Of a stretch of 64,000 bases of DNA, positions 22,426 through 33,474 are shown in pieces (positions within the stretch are counted from its first letter, which is position 1; each line of letters starts with the position of its first letter). A model generated the notes under the pieces. That model was not told where the DNA came from and did not search any database. It saw nothing but the letters and a program-made list of their open reading frames with translations. A program made the translations under genes and the position numbers. Source of the DNA: Taxillus chinensis (lineage: Eukaryota; Streptophyta; Magnoliopsida; Santalales; Loranthaceae); the NCBI GenBank assembly GCA_023512835.1, contig CM042089.1:55423427-55487426 (forward strand), given 5' to 3'.

Positions 22426-24197
22426 TGTAATGACCCGTGTTTGTGGTATGTACGAAGTTAACCACAGATGCCTTGTGAGTGGGAATTGTTGGGTTTTAGG
22501 GAGTTTCCTTCCCACACACTTTAGCTAAAACACCTTGGATGTAAGGAACCGTGTTTTTAGTTAGTCAATCTTGCCTTCTGAATGGGAACTTTCTAGATTT
22601 TGACCTAGTAGATGGGCTCAGATGAATTAGCGTGTAGACCAAAAGATTCTTAGAATGATGTCTTCTATCTACCACAGAAGTTTCAGGACAAACGGACGTG
22701 CACGCGAATTGGACCCATTTGGCGTGCAAGGTTTTTATTGCATGGATGTCTTCTACATGGTGCAAGGAGGCTTGGGGTAAAGTTTGAGTGCATTTGGAGC
22801 TGCACGCAAATTGGGGAAATGGCGTTCAAATTGGCGTGCAAGCATGTTTTTGCATGGTTACCTTGGTTTTGTCATTCTAATGATTTTTCCCCAAAGGACC
22901 ATGTTGGAATTGTGGTGTGTATGGATGCGGGAAGGTTGTAGCTTGTTCCATCAAAACTACGTCGTTTTGATGCTGGATTTCACTTAATCAAAACTACATC
23001 GTTTTGATAGTGGGAGGTCTATATAAGGATGAGGAGCCCTCTTGTTTTAGGTTTAGGGTTCTCTTCTTGACCCTTTGCGGCCGTCAGGAGAGAGGGAGAG
23101 AGAGAGGAGAGTTCTGGCCATCTCTGCTGTGGTGTTCCTCGAGGGCGGACGACGTTCGGCGTGGGAGCAGGATCGTTGCTGTGGTGATACATTTTCTTAC
23201 AGGTAGGGGTTCTATCTTTCCTAGTCTGTTCTGGGGTTAAGCCCTGAGTGGATATTTTGTAAGGTTTCTATTGTTAATGCTATAATATTTATATGTAAAT
23301 TCATATAGGTGTGATCTCCTATATGAATGTTGGCCCTTCAATGGCATTTTTGGTGTGATCATGTTTTTGGGTGGGCAGTGCATGTTAAGTGTTCAATAAA
23401 ATGCCTGTGTGAATATGTCAGTGTGAATATGCCCAGTATGTGTTTGATAATATGCCAGTAAGGCTAGAATTGTGGGATGGTAAAGGTGTGCATGCCAAGT
23501 GTTTGTTTTTATGCCTGAGTGGTTGGGTTTGTACATTTGTGAATGCGTACCTACTAAGTGTTTGGTTTTAAGCCTGAGTGGTTATGTGTACTGTTCTTGG
23601 AACCCAGTGGCTATGGAAGCCTGGGACTGTTCTTGGAACCCGGTGGCTGTGGAAGCCCGGGACTGTTCTTGGAACCCGGTGGCTGTGGAAGCCCGGGAAT
23701 GTTTATGTATCAGCCTCTGTATGATTGTATTTGCTGCTATGGCTCGTTATTATGTCTGGTGAAATAATTGTATCACGACACAGCACTTGTACACATGGCA
23801 TGTAGATATTAGGAGCATGGGATGGGTTGGGGAGACATAATCCCTACTGAGCTGTGGTTGCTCACCCCTCCTACCATGTTGTTTTCTTTACAGGAACCTA
23901 CAGGCGTTAGGTGGGAACACCAAGGTGGAAGTCCTGCTTGTGGCTTGTTTATTATTATTTTAGTTATGCTGTTTTTGTGCAAGCTTTGTAACCCAGTGGG
24001 GAGGTATTGTAATGTGGAGTTTAATGTAATAAAAGCATGTTTTGGACACATTTGTTATGTTTGGACTCAATAAATATAAGATTTGGTGTCTGAATAAAAA
24101 GTGTGAAGTGTATGTGGTATTCTAACCCCTTTATCCAACTTGGGTAAAGGGAGGGTCACGTTCTGGTCTCCTCGGGTTGGAAATCCGTGGCGTGACA
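22426..24197 (+). repeat. 5' LTR of the Tekay element
   Basis: TGTAATGACCC...GTGACA, 1772 bp. U3 has two palindrome-like boxes TCAAAACTACGTCGTTTTGA (22951-22970) and a variant (22988-23007), then a TATA box TATATAAG at 23020-23027. A 36-bp repeat lies at 23590-23697. AATAAA occurs near 24070. It is 25 bp longer than the 3' LTR, largely because of one extra 36-bp unit. Confidence 0.94.
23590..23697 (+). repeat. 36-bp tandem repeat, 3 units (Tekay 5' LTR)
   Basis: Three head-to-tail units starting ACTGTTCTTGGAACCC at 23590, 23626 and 23662; the first is slightly diverged, the other two identical. The 3' LTR has only two units (30903-30974). Confidence 0.92.
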
Positions 24198-24200
24198 ATA

Positions 24201-24212
24201 TGGTATCAGAGC
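24201..24212 (+). promoter_or_regulatory. primer binding site, initiator tRNA-Met (Tekay)
   Basis: TGGTATCAGAGC, three bases after the LTR end. Confidence 0.93.
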
Positions 24213-24677
24213 ATGGTCTAGTTGGCCTAGGGTAGTGGGCGGATCGGGTTATCTTGCGTCCTTTGGAGGAACCTGGAGGGACGTGCCTGATCAACACGGT
24301 CCTCTTGGAGCCTCTAAGGTGTACTTGGGGTAGTCCAGACCTGAGGTAGGATTTGCATGCATTGACATTAGGGCACTAGTTGCATTGGTTGTTGTATGTG
24401 AAGGTGTGGATACTTGTTAAAATTGTAATTGTGATAAAAGAAAAATGTGACTAATGTGATAAGGTATGAACTGTGCAACTTTGATTTTACTTGAAGTACC
24501 TTGAGCATGACTACAAGAAAAGGTCCTTGTTTATTTGCACTGTGTGCACTGTTGATTGGTGCAACGAGTATGTGTGATGCCATGTACTACTTGACTTGAT
24601 AGTGGGGTAGAGGTAGTGAAACCCGATAATTGACGAACGCATTCTGACGTTTGTGCTTCTTACTTCTTGTAGTAAGA
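24213..24677 (+). other. Tekay gag leader
   Basis: 465 bases between primer site and gag start; no gene or strong repeat is seen. Leaders of this length are usual in chromoviruses. Confidence 0.6.
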
Positions 24678-25815
24678 ATGCCACCGAGGAGAGTGACGCG
24701 TGCGTCCGGGGCAGTGGCTAATGAGTCATCTGCCCATGAGGGCCCGGGTGCGGGGTAGTCCGTTGGAGGACATGCACTGTTGCTAGCGCAGCTGCGAGAA
24801 GGCATCCGGCTGGAAGTCCAAGAGCTGAGGGAGGGTATCCGACAAGAAGTCCGGGAGGAGGTGCGCCGTGAGATGGCGGCACAGCAGGTGGTGCCACCCC
24901 CACCGCCACCACCGGCGGGGAGCTACCCCGGGAGCGTGAGGGTTCTCCGCGTGGTATACCGATTCGTGCGAGAGGATGACGTGGTGACACGGTTCCGAAA
25001 GGAACAACCTCCACGATTTAAAGGGGAGGAGGACCCGGTGTTAGGCGAGCACTGGCTGAGGCAGATCGAGCATGTGTTTTCCTTTCTCCTACCCCGGGAG
25101 GAGGATAAGGTGAGACTGGCCATTTGGAAGCTGGAGGGGAATGCTCTGGAGTGGTGGTTGAGTGTCGCGGGGAGCCGTGCGGTGCAGTTCATGCTTTGGG
25201 AGGAGTTTCTACAGCTCTTCCATGATGAGTTCTTCCCAGAATCTTTGAGATGGCAGAAGAGAGAAGAATTTGGAAGCCTGAAGCAAGGATCAAAGACGGT
25301 GCCCGAGTATAAGCGGGAGTTCCGGAGCCTGAGTAGGTTTGCCCCCCGAGACTGTGGCAAAGGAGGACCTGAAGGCCCACAAGTTCACCTTGGGTCTTAG
25401 GCCAGCTCTTAGGCAGAGGGTGGCGATTCTGCGTTTGAGGACCTATGCTGAGGTTGTTGAGATAGCACGTATAGCTGAGACGGAGCTGGAGGATGGGAGG
25501 CAGGTCTATCAGGGTCACCAATTGCAAGGTGGGTCTGAACGCGATTCGGGGTCCAAGAGGCCTAAGATTGAGGAGAGAGATAGTAGTTCCTTCCGCAACA
25601 GGGGACAAACATTGGTGAACCCAGGGAGGTCTAGCTTTGGCGGTGGCAGACAGGGAGGTCCGGCAGGAGGTCTCCCCAGCGGTTGTCATTGCTGTGGGGA
25701 GCAAGGCCACTTTAGGAGGGAGTGTCCAAAGAAGGACTGGAAATGCCATAGTTGTGGACGAGAGGGCCATTGGAGCCGGGTTTGCCGGAGTGGCAATAGG
25801 GGGTTGGAGGCATGA
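24678..25815 (+). pseudogene. gag: gag (Tekay)
   Basis: ATG at 24678 opens a frame stopped by TAG at 24756-24758 and then open from 24759 to about 25360. It holds a charged helical stretch and the Retrotrans_gag core (HWLRQIEHVFSF, LEGNALEWWLSV, LFHDEFFP, SLKQGSKTVPEYKREF). A frameshift in 25340-25370 moves it to the frame ending at 25815. That part has two zinc knuckles, CHCCGEQGHFRREC and CHSCGREGHWSRVC, for RNA binding. Two knuckles instead of one differ from the other gags in this window. The TAG fits a CAG or CAA original. Confidence 0.88.
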
Positions 25816-26300
25816 CATCCAGCACAAGGAGTGATGCCAGTTTCTGTGCACCAGCAGAGAGACCAACTCATCAGTGGCAGGCTAGTCAGGCAGGATCCGA
25901 CCAGACCCAACCCCAGGGGAGGCCGGAGCGGCAGCAGACTAAAGCTGGAGGCAGCCTTGGCGGGAAGCGCCCAGTGAGTGAGCCAACCAGCAGCACGGGC
26001 CAAGGGAGGGTGTTTGCGCTAGAGGCGACGTACCCGGAGGAGGCTGAGCTACCACCTCCACCAGCGGAGGGTGGGGCAGGACCATCGGTGGTTAGAGGTA
26101 CACCCTTAATCTCTCGAACGCTTGTTTCTGCACTTTTTGATACGGGTGCATCTTGTTCGTTTGTCGTTGAACTTTTGATTGAGGGATTGGGGTTAGCATG
26201 TATTGAGGCAGAGAGCCCCTAGCAGTAGAGTCTCCGGTGGGAGGCATGGTTGAGGTACGGCGTGTTTGCCGTGACTGTGTGTTAACCATAGGAGATGTGG
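25812..26300 (+). pseudogene. pro: aspartic protease (Tekay)
   Basis: The frame from 25812 has a Pro/Gln-rich linker, then the active-site motif SALFDTGASCSFV (about 26128-26166). It stops at 26220-26222; the second half of the protease ([29 protein letters not shown]) continues in another frame from 26237. A frameshift near 26220 therefore splits the protease. It would process the polyprotein. Confidence 0.85.
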
Positions 26301-27943
26301 AGCTAAGTTTTGACTTGCATGTAATGCCCTTGCGTACATTTGATCTGATCTTGGGTATGGATTGGCTTATGGCTTTCCAAGCCAAGATAGATTGTTACCG
26401 GCGGCGTGTATCCTTTGTGACACCCGCAGGGACCTCTTGCACCCTGCAGGGGGAGTGGGACTGTGAGGCGAGTCTTGCTGGGCCAGTGTTAGACCAGTGG
26501 GGTGCCATTACCCACAGGTTGGCAGCCCTGACCTTTGCTGAGGAGGAGAAAGTGGAGAAGAGGGTGTGGCCAGCTGTTGTTGACCAATTTCAGGATGTCT
26601 TTCCTGACCAGTTGAGGAGTTTACCTCCTAAGAGGAGTATAGAGTTCACCATTGAGTTGGTACCGGGGACTAGTCCAATCTCCCAAGTAGCATATCGTAT
26701 GGGGCCAGCCGAGCTGAGGGAGCTTCAGCGGCAGATAGAGGAGTTGGTGGACCAGGGGTATATTAGACCGAGTACCTCACCTTGGGGTGCTCCGGTGCTC
26801 TTTGTAAAGAAGGCAGATGGCACGTTACGCCTTTGCATCGACTATAGGAAGTTGAATTTGGTGACTGTGAAGAACAAGTATCCGTTGCCTCGGATCGATG
26901 ACCTGTTTGAACAGTTGAGTGGAGCCCGGTGGTTTTCCAAGATAGATCTACGGTCGGGGTATCACTAGTTAAGGGTTAGGGAGGAGGACATCCCTAAGAC
27001 GGCTTTTCGGTGCAGGTATGGGCACTATGAGTGGGTAGTGATGCCTTTCGGGCTCACTAATGCACCAGCAGTGTTCATGCATTTGATGAACCAAGTCTTT
27101 GCCCCATACTTAGACTCGTTCGTGGTGGTGTTTATAGACGATATCTTGGTATATTCCAAGACCGAGAGGGAGCATGTGGAACATCTGGCAACAGTGTTGC
27201 AAACCTTGAGGGATCAGCGGTTGTTTGCTAAGTTTAGCAAATGCGAGTTTTGGATACAGGAGGTCCATTTTCTTGGCCACGTAGTGTCAGCTAAAGGGGT
27301 TAGAGTGGACCCAGCCAAGATTGAGGCGGTGTCATCATGGGAGAGGCCAACCAATGTCTTCGAGATTCACAGTTTCCTTGGCTTGGCAGGGTACTACCGT
27401 CATTTCATGGAGGGATTCTCCCGTTTGGCAGCTCCTATGACAGCGTTGACTCAGAAGGGAGTGAAGTTTGAGTGGACTGACAAGTGTCAACAGGCGTTTG
27501 AGGCTCTCAAAACCCGTTTGACCATTGCACCGGTGCTGAGGTTACCTCGGGAGGATATCCCATATGAGGTATATTGTGATGCGTCCAGGGTTGGTTTGGG
27601 GTGTGTGCTTATGCAGGAGCACAATGTGGTAGCCTATGGGTCGAGGCAGCTGAAGCCTCATGAGCAGAATTACCCTACCCATGATCTTGAGTTGGCGGCT
27701 GTCATCTTTGCCTTGAAGAGTTGGCAACATTACCTTTTGGGGGAAAAGTTTGTAGTGTTTTCTGATCACAAAAGCCATCAGTACATCTTCACTCAGAAGG
27801 ACTTGAGTTTGAGGCAGAGGAGATGTGTTGAGTATTTGCAGAACTTTGACTTTACTCTCGCCTATACCCCGGGCAAGGGTAATGTTGTAACTGACGCGTT
27901 GAGCAGGAAAGGGAAAGCTGAGGTGGCCGTGAGAGAGTGGTAG
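26237..27943 (+). pseudogene. pol: reverse transcriptase and RNase H (Tekay)
   Basis: RT begins with the [32 protein letters not shown] region (about 26695-26790), CIDYRKLN and [15 protein letters not shown] at 26966-26968 follows that His, where family members have Gln. The frame is then open: [22 protein letters not shown] and the catalytic [10 protein letters not shown] (27130-27159). The connection domain and RNase H follow with [35 protein letters not shown] and [10 protein letters not shown]. The frame ends with TAG at 27941-27943, again at a likely Gln codon. RT and RNase H copy the element RNA into DNA. Confidence 0.92.
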
Positions 27944-27946
27944 CTG

Positions 27947-29461
27947 ATGGAGCAGTTGGCGATGTTGCAGCTGCAGCCTGTTGTTCGTGATGGTGGGACA
28001 GTCCTGAGTCCTTTGGTGGTTGTGCTTGAGTTGTACCAGCACGTCCGGGAGGGACAGTTGGGTGACATTGAGTGTGAAGTTCTCCGTGCCCGTATTAAGG
28101 CTGGTGAGCTATCTGGGGACTGGACAGAGGGTCCTGAGCATGAGTTGTTTTTTCAGGGGTGGTTAGTAGTGGCTTCTTCTCTCAGGGATGAGGTGATGCG
28201 GGAGTTTCACCAGTCAAGAGTTGCTGTGCATCTGGGGGGTACGAAGATGTACCATGCGCTTCGGGGACATTTTTGGTGGCCTAGGATGAAACGCGATGTG
28301 GCTGCCTTTGTTTCGCGATGCCTCACGTGTCAGCAGGTGAAGGCAAAACATCAGCGGCCGGCGGGCATGTTACAGCCATTGCCCATAGCGGAGTGGAAGT
28401 GGGACCACATAGCAATGGATTTCGTGACTGGTCTTCCACCCACCACAGGGAGGAAAGATATGATTTGGGTGATTGTGGATCGACTCACAACCCATTTCCT
28501 TGCTGTTCGCGAGCGGGACTCCATTGGAACCTTGAGTCAGTTATACATGAACGAGATTGTGAGACTGCATGTCATACCATCATCGGTTGTCTCTGATCGG
28601 GATTCGCGGTTCACTTCCCGTTTTTGGGCAGGTTTGCAGGAGGCTATGGGGACCAAGCTTCACTTAAGTACAGCCTTTCACCCTGAGACTGACGGTCAGA
28701 CTGAGAGGACGAATCAGACCATGGAGGACATGTTGAGGGCTTGTGTGCTAGATTTCGGGGGTTCGTGGGCAACTTACCTTCCTTTGGTGGAGTTTGTCTA
28801 CAATAACAATTATCAAGCATCCATTGGAATGGCCCCTTTTGAAGCATTGTATGGGAGGCCGTGCCGTTCACCCTTGTGTTGGACTAAGGTAAGAGAGGCA
28901 GTTCTCTTGGGACCACAGTTGGTTCAAGAGGCTACTGAGAAGGTCAAGTTGATTCGTCAGCGCTTGTTATCAGCCTAGAGTCGACAGAAATCTTATGCAG
29001 ATCAACGGCGGCGACCTTTGGAGTTTTCTGTGGGCGATCATGTGTTTCTCCGTGTCTCTCCACGACGAGGACATCGGCGCTTTGGGAGAGGTTCCAAACT
29101 CTCTCCCCAGTTCATTGGTCCATTTGAGGTTATAGCTCGTGTGGGGCCTGTAGCTTACCGGTTAGCATTGGCCCCGCGATTGAGTCGGGTGCACAATGTG
29201 TTCCACGTGTCCCAGTTGAGGAAGTATCATCCTGATCCCACTCATGTGATCGATTGGGGGACATTGGACATTGAGGATGACATGTCCGTTATTGAGGCCC
29301 CTATCTGTATCGTCGATCGGCGGGAGAAGCTTTTGCGTGGTCGTGCTATTCCTTTGGTTCGCGTGCTGTGGCAGCACCGTGGCATTGAGGAGGAGACATG
29401 GGAACGTGAGTCTGCGATGTGTGAGCAGCACCCAGAGTTGTTCGAGGACGAACAATCTTAA
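27947..29461 (+). pseudogene. pol: integrase with chromodomain (Tekay)
   Basis: The frame reads on after the TAG at 27941. The zinc finger is HLGGTKMYHALRGHFWWP...CLTCQQ (about 28228-28340). The D,D35E core has MDFVTGLPP (Asp codon 28418-28420), SDRDSRF (Asp 28595-28597) and DGQTERTNQ (Glu 28703-28705). A TAG at 28976-28978 precedes SRQKSYAD, where Gln or similar is usual. The C-terminal part has a GPF-type module (FIGPFEVIARVGP) and a chromodomain (VLWQHRGIEEETWERESAM), ending at 29461. The chromodomain in chromoviruses directs integration to marked chromatin. All three catalytic acids are present. Confidence 0.92.
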
Positions 29462-29728
29462 GGGTGGGAGGTGGCTGTAGTGATGTGTTTTCTTCTGTAG
29501 TGATGTGTTTCCTTGTGGTTCATGATTTGGTGTATTTGTATTTCTACTTGTAAACTGGTATTTTTATTGAGATGTGTTTTGCGATTACAAAATGTGCTTG
29601 AGATGTCCTGTAATGTTGTGTGACCCATTTGGGTGTTGTGGCTCGCCGTATGGCAAATGGGTAGCTTGTGTTTGTTTTCCTTGTATGCTATTTCTTTTCG
29701 AGGACGAAAAGTCTTAAGGGGGAGAGGA
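29462..29728 (+). other. Tekay 3' untranslated region with duplicated polypurine segment
   Basis: About 250 bases with no gene. The segment TTCGAGGACGA..TCTTAAGGG occurs at the end of pol (about 29440-29463) and again at 29697-29720. The second copy is the true polypurine tract AAGGGGGAGAGGA at 29716-29728; the first is AAGGGTGGGAGG. A short repeat TGTAGTGATGTGTTT is also doubled at about 29475-29511. Confidence 0.75.
29716..29728 (+). promoter_or_regulatory. polypurine tract (Tekay)
   Basis: AAGGGGGAGAGGA directly before the 3' LTR start TGTAATAAC. Confidence 0.9.
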
Positions 29729-31475
29729 TGTAATAACACGTGTTTGTGGTATGTACGAAGTTAACCACAGATGCCTTGTGAGTGGGAATTGTTGGGTTTT
29801 AGGGAGTTTCCTTCCCACACACTTTAGCTAAAACACCTTGGATGTAAGGAACCGTGTTTTGAGTTAGTCAGTCTTGCCTTCTGAATGGGAACTTTCTAGA
29901 TTTTGACCTAGTAGATGGGCTCAGATGAATTAGCGTGCAGACCAAAAGATTCTTAGAATGATGTCTTCTATCTACCACAGAAGTTTCAGGCCAAACGGAC
30001 GTGCACGCGAATTGGACCCATTTCGCGTGCAAGGTTTTTATTGCATGGATGTCTTTTACATGGTGCAAGGAGGCTTGGGGTAAAATTTGAGTGCATTTGG
30101 AGCTGCACGCTAATTGGGGAATTGGCATTCAAATTGGCATGCAAACATGTTTTTGCATGGTTACCTTGGTTTTGTCATTCTAATGATTTTTCCCCAAAGG
30201 ACCATGTTGGAATTGTGGATATTTTGGTGTGTATGGATGCGGGAAGGTTGTAGCTTGTTCCATCAAAACTACGTCGTTTTGATGCTGGGTTTCACTTAAT
30301 CAAAACTACGTCGTTTTGATAGTGGGAGGTCTATATAAGGATTAGGAGCCCTCTTGTTTTAGGTTTAGGGTTCTCTTCTTCGACCATCGCGGCCGTCGCG
30401 AGAGAGGGGAAAGAGAGAGGAGAGTTCCGGCCATCTCTCGTTGTGGTGTTCCTCGAGGGCGGACGACGTTCGGCGTGGGAGCAGGATCGTTCTTTGTGGT
30501 GATACATTTTCTTACGGGTAGGGGTTCTGTCTTTCCTGGTGCGTTCGGGGTTAGGCCCTGAGTGGATGTTTTGTAAGGTTTCTATTGTTAATGCTATAAT
30601 ATTTATATGTAAATTCATATAGGTGTGATCTCTTACATGAATGTTGGCCTTCAATGGCATTTTTTGTGTGATCATGATGTTGGATGGGCAGTGCATGTTA
30701 AGTGTTCAATAAAATGCCTGTGTGAATATGTCTGTGTGAATATGCCCAGTATGTGTTTGATAATATGCCAGTAAGGCTAGAATTGTGGGTTGGTAAAGGT
30801 GTGCATGCCAAGTGTTTGTTTTTATGCCTGAGTGGCTGGGTTTGTACATTTGTGAATGCGTACCTACTAAGTGTTTGGTTTTAAGCCTGAGTGGTTATGT
30901 GTACTGTTCTTGGAACCCGGTGGCTGTGGAAGCCCGGGACTGTTCTTGGAACCCGGTGGCTGTGGAAGCCCGGGAATGTTTTTGTATCAGCCTGTGTATG
31001 ATTGTATTTGCTGCTATGGCCCGTTATTATGTCTGGTGAAATAATTGTATCACGACACAGCACTTGTACACATGGCATGTAGATATTAGGAGCATGGGAT
31101 GGGTTGGGGAGACATAATCCCTACTGAGCTGTGGTTGCTCACCCCTCCTACCATGTTGTTTTCTTTACAGGAACCTACAGGTGTTAGGTGGGAACACCAA
31201 GGTGGAAGTCCTGCTTGTGGCTTATTTATTATTATTTGAGTTATGCTGTTTTTGTGCAAGCTTTGTAACCCCAGTGGGGAGATATTGTAATGTGGAGTTT
31301 AATGTAATAAAAGCATGTTTTGGACACATTTGTTATGTTTGGACTCAATAAATATAAGATTTGGTCTCTGAATATAAAGTGTGAAGTGTATGTGGTATTC
31401 TAACCCCTTTATCCAACTTGGGTAAAGGGAGGGTCACGTTTCGGTCTCCTCGGGTTGGAAATCCGGGACGTGACA
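29729..31475 (+). repeat. 3' LTR of the Tekay element
   Basis: TGTAATAAC...GTGACA, 1747 bp, almost identical to the 5' LTR apart from a 36-bp unit less, a 9-bp insertion near 30218 and point changes. Palindrome boxes TCAAAACTACGTCGTTTTGA are at 30263-30282 and 30300-30318, TATA box at 30332-30339. The first box differs from the 5' LTR copy only at few sites. Confidence 0.94.
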
Positions 31476-32022
31476 TCCTTACGCCGTATGTAAGTTCCTT
31501 ACTCCTTATGAGTGGGTGGCACGGATTCCTTACTCCGCATCTAATTTCCTTACTCCGTGCGAATAAAGACTCGGGTCCTTATTCCGCATCAATGCTTCCT
31601 TACTCCGTATGTATGAAAGACTCGGATCCCTTACTCCGTGTCTTCTTTAGTTCGCTTGAGGGGAAAACTTAACCTTTTACTTCGTGCGACCTTGTAGACC
31701 AAGACTCTTACTCCGCATCAGTTTGACTTAATCCATTTGAGGCATTAGGAATAGATTCCGTAATCCGTAGCTTTTAAGTTCTTAGTCCGCACGAATGTTC
31801 CTTATTCCGTATGTATTGGTGACTTGGTTATTTACCAAGTGTTTGACGACACTCACTCTTGTCCGGATCAGGATTATGTATCCTGTCCTTAGCTTTGCTC
31901 TCACGAGTGTATCTCCGAATTAATAACATATCTTCTGCAACAATCAAAGAAACACAAAAGATCTCAGATCAAATTACATAAGGCTTTATCAGCATTATCC
32001 AAATTCTGGGCTTGATCCAACA
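31476..32022 (-). repeat. SIRE LTR type 1, inverted, second part
   Basis: Continues 21670-22425 after the Tekay insertion and ends with GATCCAACA (inverse of TGTTGGATC) at 32022. The two parts together give about 1.3 kb, close to the 1254 bp of the SIRE-1 LTR. The CGGAGTAAGG array is seen as CCTTACTCCG on +. Confidence 0.88.
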
Positions 32023-32876
32023 ATATGTAAAGTATAGTAAAAAAAAAACGAAAAAGAGAGCAAAAAAAAGAGATGAAAAGAAAAAGAAAAAAGAGAGGGG
32101 GTGGTTTTGTTTTTTGTTTTTTTTTTGTTATTTTTGTATGTTACAATCACACAACTCACATTTTATTTTGATATGCATGTATTTTGATATGGTCAATCCT
32201 TAAGAGGAACAAACAAAAAAAAAACACAAAACGTTTTCCACAAAAATGTTTTCCAAAACATTTTTAATAAATAATTTTCAGAATATTTTCAAAAATGTCT
32301 CCTAAAAAAACAAACAAACAAACAAACAAACAAACAAAAAACCAACAAAAAAAATGTTTTGCAATAAAATGTTTTCAAAATCTCTTCAATAATATGTTTT
32401 GAAAATGTTTTAATAAAATGTTTTCCAAAAATGTCTTCCAAAAAAAAAAAAAAAAAAAAAAACAAAAACACAAAAAAACAAAAAAAAAAAACAAAAAAAC
32501 TAAAGAACAAGATTTTTAGGATCCCCTTTAGAGATTTAAAGTAAACAAATTTTAACCATAACTTTAACAAATAACTTAGCATAGACTTTATAGGAAAACA
32601 ATAATGCCCCAACCGAATTACGACAATATGAATAAATAAGAAACCTCCTCCTCCTAAATTAGATACTGAAAAGGGCGCTGTAGGGGTGCTAATCCTTCCC
32701 TACACGTAACCAACTCCCGAACCCTCCTCTGATAACGCAGACCACACATTTAAACTACTTAAAGTAGAGGGTATCCAACTGTACCCCAAAAACGGTTGGT
32801 GGCGACTCCAAATTTCTCACCATTGGTTTAGTTTGAGCTCACCCCAAAAGGGCCCGGACGAAAACCGGTGATGACA
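32023..32876 (-). repeat. Tat-type LTR fragment (solo or truncated)
   Basis: On - it starts TGTCATCACCGG at 32876 and continues with blocks shared with the Tat LTR ends at 33475 and 46951 (GGAGTCGCCACCAACC, TTTTTGGGGTACAGTTGG, GGTTACGTGT, AGCACCCCTACA). The far part is very A-rich on + with (AAAC)n, long A-runs and AAAATGTTTT repeats. It is 854 bp against about 2050 bp for the complete Tat LTR and is diverged from it. No gene is seen here; K/F-rich frames are low-complexity. Confidence 0.75.
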
Positions 32877-33474
32877 CAGGATGCATAATCCCGATTCAGG
32901 TGAGGATGAGTGTCGTCAAACACTTGGTATATAACCAAGTCCTTACTTCATATGGAATAAGGATCATTCGTATGGACTAAGAACTTAAAAGCTACGGACT
33001 AAGGAATCTGCACCTAATACTTCAAACGGACTATGTCAAATAGATGCGGAGTAAGAATCTTAGTCTACAAAGTCGCACGGAGTAAGAGAGTCATCTCGGA
33101 GTTAAAAAGTTAAGTCTTCCACTCAACTGGACTAAAGTAAAGAAGACACGGAGTAAGGAATCCGAGTCTTCCATACATACAGAGTAAGGAAGTACTTCTA
33201 CGGAATAAGGACTTGAGTCTTTATTCGCACGGAGTAAGAAAACTAGATACGGAGTAAGGAATCCGAACCACTCACTCATGCGGAGTAAGGATGTGCTGAT
33301 ACGGAGTAAGCCATCCGTTCCTTTAACTCATGCGGAGTAAGGAAACTAGATGCGGAGCAAGGAAGCGCTGATGCGGAGTAAGCACTCCGACCTTCTCTTT
33401 CATATGGAGTGAGGAAGCGCTTACACGGAATAAGGGTTCCAGTACCAAATAGATACGGAGTAAGCAATCAGTAT
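32877..33474 (+). repeat. 3' LTR of SIRE-2 (type 2), first part, 5'-truncated
   Basis: Matches the 17589-18995 LTR from about 150 bases inside it (CAGGATGCATAATCC) up to the Tat insertion. The first 150 bases are missing. ACA is shared between the end of the Tat remnant and the LTR at the joint. Continues at 49002. Confidence 0.85.
33470..33474. other. left target site duplication of the Tat element (AGTAT)
   Basis: AGTAT before the element and AGTAT (48997-49001) after it, within the SIRE LTR. Confidence 0.93.

Larger units (their letters stand above)
22426..31475 (+). mobile_element. Tekay/Del-type chromovirus (Ty3-gypsy), almost complete
   Basis: Two LTRs (22426-24197 and 29729-31475), an initiator tRNA-Met primer site, gag, protease, RT, RNase H, integrase with chromodomain, a polypurine tract and a 5-bp target duplication make a structurally complete 9050-bp element. 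The chromodomain and long LTRs point to the Tekay/Del branch of chromoviruses. Pol is interrupted by several TAG stops and a few frameshifts, so it is dead at present. It is nested in an inverted SIRE LTR. Confidence 0.93.

Noticed and set aside
23499..23767. Open frames with repeated SWNPVAVEA-type sequence
   Set aside because: They are translations of the 36-bp VNTR in the Tekay LTR.
32289..32612. Phe-rich frame on -
   Set aside because: Translation of A-runs and (AAAC)n; low complexity.
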